A stretch of 64,000 nucleotides of DNA, from positions 1-64,000 of the forward strand of contig CAJUPL010000003.1 of NCBI GenBank assembly GCA_910588435.1. Reading direction: 5' to 3'. The notes beneath the pieces are model-generated. The model was not told the DNA's origin. It did not search any database and saw only the letters and a program-made list of their open reading frames with translations. Within the stretch, counting starts at the first letter, position 1; the number at the start of each line of letters is the position of its first letter. The position numbers and the translations under genes are program-made. Origin of the DNA: an uncultured Eggerthellaceae bacterium (GTDB lineage: Bacteria > Actinomycetota > Coriobacteriia > Coriobacteriales > Eggerthellaceae). Of this stretch, positions 1 through 8,200 are shown piece after piece.

Positions 1-720
1 CATATTTCCCTTGGTCCTCAGAAACGCTCGGGTACCAGCCATCGCATGCTTCGCCGCCAGTGAGTAGGGGAGGCATCGCCGTTTTCGTCGGGACCCCTTT
101 CGGGACCCCTCCGAAAACTCGGCGGCTCAAGGCTGAACCTGCGGACTGTCACCTGCCAAACCTGCCCGATCCTTCGGCCTCGCTCCGCTCGGTCCGGTGT
201 CGCGGGTGCAAGGCACCCGCTCCTATTATTACGGCCTTTAACATGGCTTGCTCATTCCATTCGCACTCATGTAGCGGCCTTGGGGCGCTCACGCGCGCCT
301 GTCCAGGTGAAGCTTGCGCCTTGCTCATGCGCGTTCCCGCTTGCTAATGTGCGGCAAGGCACAAGTGCGGTGCCTTGCCCTACGTGGCAATGCGGACTGC
401 TGGCGCACCCAACCCTGCCCCACCCCCCCCTCACCTGTGGGCGGCTGCATCGCAGCCGCATCATTGCGCTAGCAATGCGAAACTTGCCCGATAGGGCAAG
501 AGCACCTGGATAGATGATCCAGCTCAGGCAACCTAGCCTGGCGCAAAACATCAATCCGGGCATTTCGGGTTATCACCCTCATTTCGCTACCTTCTCGCCC
601 TTCGAGCTTTCAGGTAGCTGCGGCAAGCATTGCGAACGCCCACAAGAGATGCCGCTGCTCACAGGAAAAGAGAATGCATCAGCGAGAAGGCCTCTTTGCA
701 AGCCGCTTACAAGGAAGGCA
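1..720 (+). repeat. Mosaic palindromic repeat locus R1 (modules C, B1, B2, B3)
   Basis: This is a gene-free stretch made of modules that recur elsewhere in the window. Positions 1-140 are the right part of module C, cut by the window edge; complete copies start at 26825 and 55877. Next come a terminator-like hairpin (B1, about 200-225), a variable hairpin between CGGCCTTTA and AGCGGCCTT (B2, 231-281), a hairpin built on GGCAAGGCAC (about 350-385), and a B3 string of hairpins (436-644). Short open frames across it are the same frames seen in the other copies, and I do not regard them as genes. Confidence 0.85.
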
Positions 721-726
721 CTTCTG

Positions 727-755
727 TTGTAAGCCGCTGGATGGGGTGTTAGAAT
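727..755 (+). promoter_or_regulatory. Sigma70-type promoter of a candidate small RNA
   Basis: TTGTAA (727-732) and TAGAAT (750-755) are separated by 17 bases. TAGAAT is also the -10 form found before rpsF, clpC and metG in this window. Transcription would begin near 762 and run into the hairpin terminator at 825-859, with no well-supported gene in between. Confidence 0.55.
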
Positions 756-761
756 GCAAAG

Positions 762-859
762 CGCGGACGGCTTGCCGCTGCAACGGCTAGTCACCCCGTG
801 GACAAGTTTCAAGCTTGACGAGGTAACCGCCTTCGCTAACGGGGGCGGTTATTTCATTT
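762..859 (+). ncRNA. Candidate small RNA, about 95 nt
   Basis: This transcription unit is inferred from a good promoter just upstream and an intrinsic terminator at its 3' end. A 43-codon frame from ATG 754 crosses it, but it starts upstream of the predicted transcript start and has no Shine-Dalgarno sequence, so I do not call it. I do not recognise the RNA family. It could be a regulatory or antisense RNA, or simply a remnant of a type I toxin-antitoxin locus. Confidence 0.35.
825..859 (+). terminator. Intrinsic terminator of the candidate small RNA
   Basis: AACCGCC (825-831) pairs with GGCGGTT (844-850) across a 12-base loop, and the T-rich tract ATTTCATTT follows. From 860 to 1080 I see no further feature apart from the leader of the next gene. 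Confidence 0.6.
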
Positions 860-1080
860 CAGCACTCGGTGCGTCAATTCTATGACCGCTATCACAACCA
901 GACAGAACGTGAACAATCCTGAATAGGTAACCATGGCAACCGCCTTTCAGATGAAGGGGCAACCATGCCATCCGCGCTACGGCATAGTACCGCAAGAGCT
1001 GCACAAGAGATGCACACGCATCAGCCCTGAATGACTATCATTACAAGCTGCTAACATCTAAGGCAGAAGCGTCAGCCCAC

Positions 1081-2214
1081 ATGATGAGGAACGGGGAAAT
1101 GGCCCAGAGCACAGAGAAGGACCAGAAGCGCATACGCTCCCTGGACGGGCTGCGCGGCGTGGCCTGCCTAGCCGTCCTGCTCCTTCACATCGGGTTGATG
1201 ACGCAACCATTCGGCCCCGACGCCAACTACGATCTCTCGCCTGGCGTTCCCGCTGTCATGGTGTTCTACGTGTTGTCCGGCGTGGTGCTCTCGCTCGTGC
1301 CCCTGAAGAAGCTGCGCGCGAACGGCTACGATTGGTTCGCGTATTACCCCCGAAGGGTCGTCCGGCTCTGCGTTCCCTTGTTCGCAGCCATACTGATAGG
1401 CGTCATCGCAGGGTTCGTAGGGTATAGCCTTGGCTCTGATGCCCGCTCCGCAACGGCCATCGACTACACCGGCGGCCTCAGCGTCATCATCCATGACCTC
1501 TTCATGCAGTTCGACATCCTGTTCAACGTCTCGGACAACGGCCTCACTCTCCACGGCCAACCGCTGCACCGCGTGGATTCCCCCGTCTGGTCAATGAGCT
1601 GGGAGCTTTGGTTCAGCATCTTGCTCCCGCTTTGCATCTTCCTGGTGATGATCGCGCGCCGCCAGCGCCTGCTGGTCCTAGCGCTCTTCGCGTGCGTGTT
1701 CCTGGCGCACTATTCAGGTTACTTCCCCCTGCGGTTCGGGATCATGTTCATCTTCGGCGTCATCATCGCCAAGCGCTACGAGGCCCACGCGGCACGGCAG
1801 CTGCCGTGGCCAGCGGAGGCGGTGGCGCTGATCGTCTGCCTAGCGCTCATCGAGGTTCCCTCCCTTGGTGACTACGGGGAGCTTGCGAACGCGTTCGCGC
1901 AGACCGTCATGAACGCGGCATGCGTTTGCCTGGTGCTGCTGGCGTTGTCGAACGGGTTCGTGAGGCGAGCCTTGTCCGCGCGCCCATGCCTTTGGCTGGG
2001 CAAGATCTCATACAGCATGTACCTGACGCACGCCATCGTCATCGGCGCGCTTGGCAGCGTCCTTCCCATGCTGGGGCTGTCCGCGCTTGCATGCGCGGCC
2101 GTCGCGCTAGTTGCCAGCTTCGTCTTCGCGTGGCTCTTCTGGCGGTTCATCGAGGACCCCAGCATCAGGTGGTCGCACAGCATCGGAAAGCTTGCGAACT
2201 CCCTCCGGTCTTGA
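1081..2214 (+). CDS. Acyltransferase family 3 integral membrane protein
   Basis: The 377-residue protein starts with SLDGLRGVACLAVLLLH, the signature of the acyltransferase-3 (OafA/YrhL/NodX) family. Members move acyl groups, often O-acetyl, onto cell-surface glycans or peptidoglycan. About ten hydrophobic segments follow, with a central VDSPVWSMSWELWFS stretch typical of the family. The acyl acceptor cannot be deduced. ATG codons lie at 1081, 1084 and 1099; only 1099 has a clear upstream GAGG at suitable spacing, so the true start may be 1099. The gene stands alone between repeat loci, with no glycan cluster nearby. Confidence 0.85.
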   Translation: MMRNGEMAQSTEKDQKRIRSLDGLRGVACLAVLLLHIGLMTQPFGPDANYDLSPGVPAVMVFYVLSGVVLSLVPLKKLRANGYDWFAYYPRRVVRLCVPLFAAILIGVIAGFVGYSLGSDARSATAIDYTGGLSVIIHDLFMQFDILFNVSDNGLTLHGQPLHRVDSPVWSMSWELWFSILLPLCIFLVMIARRQRLLVLALFACVFLAHYSGYFPLRFGIMFIFGVIIAKRYEAHAARQLPWPAEAVALIVCLALIEVPSLGDYGELANAFAQTVMNAACVCLVLLALSNGFVRRALSARPCLWLGKISYSMYLTHAIVIGALGSVLPMLGLSALACAAVALVASFVFAWLFWRFIEDPSIRWSHSIGKLANSLRS

Positions 2215-2228
2215 CCCCTGACCCTGCT

Positions 2229-3510
2229 CATGCCCTCAAAAAGGCTTACAGGATAGGTGCACATGGTGCACCTATCCCGCTTCATTCATAGCGGCCTTTA
2301 ACATCCCGCATTCGCTTTGGCGCTCATGCGGAATGTAGCGGCCTTGGCGCACTCACGTGCGCCTGATCCGGGAGAAGCCAGATCCAGTACGCCAGCACTC
2401 CCGCTCGCCAATGGGCGGCAAGGCACGAATACGGTGCCTTGCCCTACGTCCACCAGCAACCGATCCTCAGGTTGAATCCGCCCTCAACCTGGGACCGACT
2501 CTTCAGGTTGACGTAGGGCACGCCATCAACTCGGGAACAACGCTTCAGGTTGACGTAGGGCACGCCACCGTTCTTGTGGCGTGCCGCAACGTGGCAACGC
2601 GGACTGCTGGCGCACCCAACCCGGCCCCACCCCCCCCAACCTGTGGGCGGCTGAATTGGAGCCGCAGTTGCACCCCTCATGTGGGCGCTTGCATCGCAAG
2701 CGCAGCATTGCGCCAGCAATGCGTAACGCGGACGCCAGTCCGCGAACACCCGGCATTCAGCATCAGGTGAGGCAACCTGGCCTAGCGCAGACCACCCATC
2801 CGGGTGTTTTGGGCCCTTTGTTCCGCCGTTCTTGACGAACGGCGGACCTGTTGACGCTGCGGCTCCGAATGGCACCTGACCTTGCCATTTTCTTCGGGCT
2901 CGGCGTTGGCCAAAGCCAACTTGGCCCTCAGACATGGCAATCTCAGGCACCCTTCGAACCCTCGCTGTCTTTGCCTGACCGGAATCTCTTTCAATTCCTC
3001 CTGCAACTCTTCCTAACCTGCGGTACCTTCTTGGCTCATGCCCTTGATCCGGTGTCGCGGGTGCAAGCACCCGCTCCTTTTAAAGCGGCCTTTAACATCC
3101 CGCATTCGCTTTGGCGCTCATGCGGAATGTAGCGGCCTTGGTGGCCTCCGGCCACCTACGCGCCTTATTGCTGGTCAGCTTTTCGGAAGGTGCGCACTTC
3201 ACGTGCGCACCTCTGCAGGTCAACCCCACTCACAGAGGTGCGCAGATCAACTGCGCACCTTCCGATGAGGCTTGCTATTCCGTACCTCCCATTTTGTGGG
3301 CGCTTGCATCGCAAGCGCAGCATTGCGCCAGCAATGCGTAACTTGCCCGACAGGGCAAGAACACCCAGCACCCAGCACCAGCTCAGGCAACCTTGCCTAA
3401 CGCAGACCACCCATCCGGGTGTTTTGGGCTTTCGCCCTCATTACGCTGTGCTAGCGCACAGCTGCGTCGGCAATGCGAACGCCCACAAGAACAAAGGGGG
3501 CAGGAAGGGT
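2229..3510 (+). repeat. Mosaic palindromic repeat locus R2 (two composite copies)
   Basis: This 1.3-kb gene-free region contains a long hairpin pairing GATAGGTGCAC with GTGCACCTATC (about 2251-2278), B2 (2287-2345), and a short direct repeat of CAGGTTGACGTAGGGCACGC (two copies near 2512 and 2552). B3 follows at 2641-2820, then module D (2820-3050, starting with the 10-bp stem CCGCCGTTC), B1, a second B2 (3081-3140), a long inverted repeat on GGAAGGTGCGCA (about 3185-3262), and a second B3 (3295-3488). Several modules differ in arm sequence from other loci while keeping complementarity. Confidence 0.85.
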
Positions 3511-3520
3511 AGCGGAATCC

Positions 3521-3589
3521 TAATTATGACCTCCAAGGTCAATGACATTAAGCACGGGGAACTGTCATTGACCTTCTGGGTCATATATA
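3521..3589. repeat. Module A near-palindrome, copy 1
   Basis: The ends are TAATTATGACC and GGTCATATATA. An inner stem AATGACA/TGTCATT encloses a 15-base core that contains GCACGGGGA. It lies 98 bp before the start of the small gene at 3688. A TATAAT box follows at 3628-3633. Confidence 0.85.
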
Positions 3590-3687
3590 GGGTTGATGCC
3601 TTTCGTGTGTGGGACTACCGCGGATGATATAATCTCGCGAAAACGTTGCGCGCCTTTTTAGCATCGCGCGCCTTTCAAGGAGGAAGC

Positions 3688-4035
3688 ATGGCCACAGAAG
3701 AAGAGATCAGAGCTGAGATCGAAGAGCTTGGCCGTTTGACCGAAGAGCAGGAGCTGGTCCTCTACAACATCTCTCTGAAGCAGGATGAGCTTGGCCGTGA
3801 GCCAACGAACATGCTGCTCTCAAAGGTGAAGGACAGCCCCGTCTTCCAGCCGATGATCGACCGTGAGCTCCTCACCTATGAGGTGTTCAACCAGGGCTCA
3901 GGCCATGAGATCGCATGCCTGTACGTGACCCTCAAGGGCCTTCGCTACTGCATCATGCACTCTGATGAGATCGCGCCGCGCCGCTCGCTCAACCCGGCAG
4001 GCGCGCCCTGGGAAGCCTGCGGCCCGCTGCTCTAA
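3688..4035 (+). CDS. Hypothetical protein, 115 residues, first gene of the LRR/VWA/AAA cluster
   Basis: The start is ATG 3688, preceded by a strong AAGGAGG at 3677-3683; a longer frame to 3646 has no such site. The N-terminus is acidic and helical (ATEEEIRAEIEELGRLTEEQE). The remainder looks like a small alpha/beta fold, with no signal peptide and no membrane segment. I do not recognise a family. It precedes the leucine-rich-repeat gene by 42 bp, and the two are probably cotranscribed from a promoter with TATAAT at 3628-3633 just after module A copy 1. A role linked to the downstream LRR, VWA and AAA proteins is inferred from position only. Confidence 0.7.
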   Translation: MATEEEIRAEIEELGRLTEEQELVLYNISLKQDELGREPTNMLLSKVKDSPVFQPMIDRELLTYEVFNQGSGHEIACLYVTLKGLRYCIMHSDEIAPRRSLNPAGAPWEACGPLL

Positions 4036-4077
4036 CCTCAAGCTCCAAAGGCCTTCTGGCTCAAGGAGGATGCACCC

Positions 4078-6381
4078 GTGAGCATTCTCCTTCAGAACAC
4101 GCAAAAGGAAGACAGGCGTGCCGAATTGGGCGTTAGCTTAGGCATAGACACCAGCAAGCTGGACATCTGCTTCGGCGGCTTCGCACCCACTGTGATGGGG
4201 GATCTGGAACTCAGCTGGGACAAAGCCGAAGAGTCCGAAGCGCGTCTCAAGGCGGCCAAAGAGGCCCGGATCAGGGCAAGCGCGCTGGATGCCGCGCGTG
4301 AATCCGAAGTCCGCACGTGGACTGACAGCGCGGGCACCATCTACGAATACGTCCTCCTAGACGGGAAGGACGTCCGCATCAAGCGGTGCCAGTCAGATGC
4401 TGAGGTCATCAACATCCCAAGCCAGATAGAGGGGCATCCCGTCCTTGGTCTGGCACCCGTCAGCTTCGCGAACTTGGCGCAGGCTTGTCAGATCGTCGTC
4501 CCTGACACCGTGATCGCAATAGGCGAGTGCGCCTTCAGGCAGTGTTCCAACCTGCGCACCCTTCGCTTGCCTGAACTGGTTGACCGGTTCAGCGCGGACT
4601 GGGTTCGCAACTGCAGGCGCCTGGAGCGCCTGACACTTCCAGGTGCGCTTGAGGTGCTGTCGCCTCGCATCTTCGACAACGGGCAGCTGAAAGAGCTCAC
4701 CATCGGTGTCAGCGCGAAGGATATCCAGCCGGGCACGTTCATCAACAGCGGGCTGGACTGCATCATCGTCAGCGCGGACAACCCGCATCTTGCAACGGAT
4801 GGCCTGGCGCTCTACAGCGCAAGCTTCACAGGGCTTGCGGCGCTTGCGGTGCGCACGCCTGAATACGCGGTTGATGGGCGTTGCAAGGTCTTGGGCAAGA
4901 AGGCGTTCAGCTCGTTCGCGTCAGTTGAGCGCGTCAGCCTGCCTGAGGGCTTGCAGGTGATAGGGGAGTTCGCGTTCGCGGGCACATCCGTGAGCCGGTT
5001 TGACGCCCCGGAATCTCTGGAGGCAATCCTGGAGAAGGCGTTCTACGGCTGCCGAAAGCTCTCGCACGTGAGCCTGAACGCAGGCCTCAAGCTGATCGGC
5101 GCAAGCGCGTTCGAGGATACCGCCATCACAAGCCTTGAGCTGCCCGCAAGCGTGGAGGAGCTGGGGCCGCGCGTGGCGGACGGCGCGAACGTCCGCTTCT
5201 CGGGGCCTGACGCCACGTTCAGCATCACAGGGAGCGGTGGCCCGCTCCTCTTCCATGACGGCGGCGGCCTCTACAAGAAGACAGACGAGGGGCTCACGTT
5301 CGTGAGGCTCCTTGACCCAACGGTGGCTGGCTACGAAGTGCTGCCGAACACGATCAGCATCCAGCCGGAGGCGTTTCGCGGGATGGCCTCGCTTGAGAGC
5401 GTTCAGCTGCCAGACGGCCTGAAGGAGATAGGGCCGGCGGCTTTCGCGGGTTGCACGGCGCTCAAGCGCGTGAACGTGCCGGAAAGCGTCACGCACATCA
5501 AGGGTGACGCGTTCCTTGACACCTCCCTCGAGGAGGTCATCCTGCCCAGCGGCCTTCAGCAGCTTGGGCCTCGGGCGCTGATCACGCGCGGGGCTCATCA
5601 CGGGAGATGCGCGCCGTCATTGCGGCGCATAACGGTGGGCTCTGGCTCTGAAAGCTTCCGGATGGAGGAAGGCATGCTGCTTCAGCGCAAGCAGGACGGC
5701 GCCGAGCGCGTGGTGGTCTACGTGGGGCCGAACGCCAGCGTGACCGTGCCGGATAGCGTGGATGAGATCTGCGCGTACGCGTTCAACGGCGCAACGGGCA
5801 TCCGCAAGCTGAGCCTGTCAACGCGCATCGCCACCGTTGGCGTGCGAGGGCTTGCAGTTGATGAGCTGGTGGACCACATCCACGTTGACCTGGTGGAGCC
5901 CTATCAAGGACATGCTGCGTTCGACATCCTGCCGCCGCACACTGACCGGGCCGAGCAGCAGATGATGCTCTCCCTGTCCGTTCCCAGCTTCGTGAACCCC
6001 GAGGCCATGTGGGAGCACTACGACAACTCCATCATCAACGCGTCCAGCTTCGACATCATGAGCGAAGAGGCGCTTGGCGTCTATGACAGGGCGGTTCGCC
6101 TGATCGCGCGCCTGGAGGACCCTGTATATATGAGCCCGGTCAGCCAGGACATGGCGCGCCGCATCCTTCGCGAGGGGATCGAAGGCATCTGCCTTGAGAT
6201 GGCGCGCCATGATGACCGCATCTCCCTGGCGAAGCTGGCGGACCTTCAGATCCTCACGGCTGACAACATTGACCTGGCAGTTGAGGCTGCGCAGCGCACG
6301 CTGGATGCAGCCATGACTGGCTACCTCCTTGAGCTCAAACGCGAACGCTTCGGCACCCCCTCGTTCGATTTCAGCCTATGA
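4078..6381 (+). CDS. BspA-type leucine-rich-repeat protein (LRR_5), cytoplasmic
   Basis: The 767-residue protein begins at GTG 4078, chosen because AAGGAGGA lies at 4063-4070 and the ATG at 4070 hits a stop after three codons. From about residue 110 to 620 it has repeated units of the LRR_5/BspA type, such as LPEGLQVIGEFAFAG, LPDGLKEIGPAAFAGC and VPDSVDEICAYAFNG. Such repeats usually mediate protein binding and are often surface-exposed, but no signal peptide or anchor is visible here, so this one is probably intracellular. The last 150 residues are helical and lack repeats. It is followed by a DUF2201/VWA-like protein and a MoxR ATPase. I infer a scaffold or substrate-recognition role. Confidence 0.8.
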   Translation: MSILLQNTQKEDRRAELGVSLGIDTSKLDICFGGFAPTVMGDLELSWDKAEESEARLKAAKEARIRASALDAARESEVRTWTDSAGTIYEYVLLDGKDVRIKRCQSDAEVINIPSQIEGHPVLGLAPVSFANLAQACQIVVPDTVIAIGECAFRQCSNLRTLRLPELVDRFSADWVRNCRRLERLTLPGALEVLSPRIFDNGQLKELTIGVSAKDIQPGTFINSGLDCIIVSADNPHLATDGLALYSASFTGLAALAVRTPEYAVDGRCKVLGKKAFSSFASVERVSLPEGLQVIGEFAFAGTSVSRFDAPESLEAILEKAFYGCRKLSHVSLNAGLKLIGASAFEDTAITSLELPASVEELGPRVADGANVRFSGPDATFSITGSGGPLLFHDGGGLYKKTDEGLTFVRLLDPTVAGYEVLPNTISIQPEAFRGMASLESVQLPDGLKEIGPAAFAGCTALKRVNVPESVTHIKGDAFLDTSLEEVILPSGLQQLGPRALITRGAHHGRCAPSLRRITVGSGSESFRMEEGMLLQRKQDGAERVVVYVGPNASVTVPDSVDEICAYAFNGATGIRKLSLSTRIATVGVRGLAVDELVDHIHVDLVEPYQGHAAFDILPPHTDRAEQQMMLSLSVPSFVNPEAMWEHYDNSIINASSFDIMSEEALGVYDRAVRLIARLEDPVYMSPVSQDMARRILREGIEGICLEMARHDDRISLAKLADLQILTADNIDLAVEAAQRTLDAAMTGYLLELKRERFGTPSFDFSL

Positions 6382-6398
6382 CCCACCCCCTTCCCCAA

Positions 6399-6464
6399 TA
6401 TATGAGCATTTTGGTCAATGACATTTCCCCGTGCTTAATGTCATTGACCTTTTCACTCATAATT
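6399..6464. repeat. Module A near-palindrome, copy 2
   Basis: The core is in the reverse orientation (TTCCCCGTGCTTAA), between TATATATGAG and CTCATAATT ends. It lies alone, without B modules, between the LRR gene and the VWA-like gene. Its last bases overlap the -35 box of the promoter for the gene at 6518. Confidence 0.8.
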
Positions 6465-6492
6465 GCGCTCCAACCCGCTGGCGCATTAGAAT
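6463..6492 (+). promoter_or_regulatory. Promoter of the VWA-like gene, abutting module A
   Basis: TTGCGC (6463-6468), an 18-base spacer, and TAGAAT (6487-6492). The -35 box begins inside the end of module A copy 2. This gives the VWA-AAA pair its own promoter inside the larger cluster. Confidence 0.5.
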
Positions 6493-6517
6493 CAGGCGCC
6501 TGAACGGAGGACTGCCT

Positions 6518-8200
6518 ATGCCAGATGCAACGTCAGATGCAATGGATGAGCTGCGGACCAGCAACGCCGGGCGCAGCATGAGCATGTCCGGCCACCTGCA
6601 AGACCAGAAGCTGGCTCGCCAAGCGCGCGAAGACGCGCTGGCCGCGGACATCCTCGAAGAGGCGCGCGTGCAGCTGATGCTGAAGTTCCGCTTCCTTGAT
6701 CTGGCGCTCTGGAAGATGGAGCTCACCCCCGTCCGCGCGGGCCTGGCCTATCCCATAGGCACAGACGGCAGCCGCTGCCTGGTGGAATCCTCGCGTGTCA
6801 TCAGCCGCTTCCAAGAGGCCGGCGACGAGGTCATCCGTGACTACCTGCACATGGTCATGCACTGCATCTTTCGTCACCCGTTCAACAAGCAGTTCGCGAA
6901 CAGGGAGGCGTGGAGCCTCACGGCTGACATCCTGGTTGAGAACGCGGTCATGGACATCCTGGGCGAGCGCTTCCCAAGCGAAGATGACGCGGAGCGCCGC
7001 CAAGCCATATCGGAGCTTCGGCTTGCCGCGGGCAAGCTGATCCCGCAGCGTCTCTACAAGCTGCTGTCCGCGGCAGTTGATGCGCCTGAGGGCAAGCAGC
7101 ATCTGGGCATCGGGCGCTCCCAGCTGAACACGTGGCACTCGCTCTTCGAACGAGACGACCACGGGATCTGGGCCTGCAACACTGACGGACAGGCGGCGTC
7201 AAGCGCGCAGGACGCTGAGCTCACGGATGAAGCGGACGCGGACACGCCACCGCCGGATGGCATTCGCACGGACAACCCGGCGGATGCGGAGGACGCACGT
7301 CCTCCCAAGGAGTCCACGCCGCAGATAGATCAGTCAGCGGCGGATTCGCCTGATGAGCAAGACTCTGACACGGCGCAGGAGGATGACTCCGCAGATGAGG
7401 CCGGCATGTCGCAAGACGCAACAAGCCAGCAGGACGAGAAGTCCCAAGCGGAAGAGGACTGGGAGGACATCGCCCGCCAAGTGCAGGTTGACCTGGAGAC
7501 GTTCTCCTCTGAGTTCGGCGAAGGTGCCGGAGAGCTGATGGCGGCGCTTGCTGTGGCAAACCAGCGCAAGATGTCCTACCGGGACTTCCTGAAGAGCTTC
7601 ATGACCGTGACCGAGGACATCAAGGTCAACATGGACGAGTTCGACTACATCTTCTACACCTACGGCCTTGACCTCTACGGCAACATGCCGCTGGTGGAGC
7701 CGCTGGAATACAAGGACTCGCACAAGATCCGTGACTTCGTGATCGTGATCGACACCTCAGAATCAGTGCGCGAGCACCTGGTGCGCCGCTTCGTGGAGCA
7801 CACGTTCGGGATCTTGAAGAGCTCGGAGGATTTCGCGAACAAGGTGAACATCCACATCATCCAGGCAGACTCCAAGGTGCAAACTGACACGCACGTGAAG
7901 GACCTGCGCAACATCGATCGCATGATGGACAGCTTCACGGTGCGCGGGTTCGGCGGTACGGACTTCCGTCCGGCGTTCGACCACGTGGAGGGCCTGCGCA
8001 AAGCGGGCAAGCTGCCAGAGCTCAATGGGCTGATCTACTTCACGGACGGCCTGGGGCAATTCCCTGAGAAGGCCCCAGATTTCGACACAGCGTTCGTCTT
8101 CATGGACGACGGAGAGATGCTGCCGAAGGTGCCGCCCTGGGCGGCAAAAGTTGCAATACAAGAAGATGAGCTGAACGAACCTGAAGGGGGACGGATATGA
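6518..8200 (+). CDS. DUF2201-type putative metallopeptidase with VWA-like domain
   Basis: The start is ATG 6518 with CGGAGG at 6505-6510, giving 560 residues. The N-terminal half holds HMVMHCIFRH at residues 111-120, resembling the His-rich helix of DUF2201 (VWA-like/metallopeptidase) proteins. Residues about 220-345 are a low-complexity acidic linker rich in D, E, S, T and A. The C-terminal VWA-like domain keeps a metal-ion adhesion site: DTSES (412-416), Thr481 before D482 in GGTDF, and FTDG with Asp510. DUF2201 proteins are typically encoded beside a MoxR ATPase, and here the ATPase start overlaps the stop (ATGA). The pair probably forms a chaperone or remodelling machine; its target is unknown. 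Confidence 0.8.
   Translation: MPDATSDAMDELRTSNAGRSMSMSGHLQDQKLARQAREDALAADILEEARVQLMLKFRFLDLALWKMELTPVRAGLAYPIGTDGSRCLVESSRVISRFQEAGDEVIRDYLHMVMHCIFRHPFNKQFANREAWSLTADILVENAVMDILGERFPSEDDAERRQAISELRLAAGKLIPQRLYKLLSAAVDAPEGKQHLGIGRSQLNTWHSLFERDDHGIWACNTDGQAASSAQDAELTDEADADTPPPDGIRTDNPADAEDARPPKESTPQIDQSAADSPDEQDSDTAQEDDSADEAGMSQDATSQQDEKSQAEEDWEDIARQVQVDLETFSSEFGEGAGELMAALAVANQRKMSYRDFLKSFMTVTEDIKVNMDEFDYIFYTYGLDLYGNMPLVEPLEYKDSHKIRDFVIVIDTSESVREHLVRRFVEHTFGILKSSEDFANKVNIHIIQADSKVQTDTHVKDLRNIDRMMDSFTVRGFGGTDFRPAFDHVEGLRKAGKLPELNGLIYFTDGLGQFPEKAPDFDTAFVFMDDGEMLPKVPPWAAKVAIQEDELNEPEGGRI

Noticed and set aside
2357..3627. Overlapping 75-208-codon frames in repeat locus R2, and similar ones in every other repeat locus
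   Set aside because: The same peptide pieces (MRNLPDRARTP, LAQTTHPGVLG) recur in all B3 copies. The changes between copies keep hairpin pairing rather than amino acids, and ribosome sites are lacking. Translation cannot be fully excluded because the plus-strand frame stays open in most copies.
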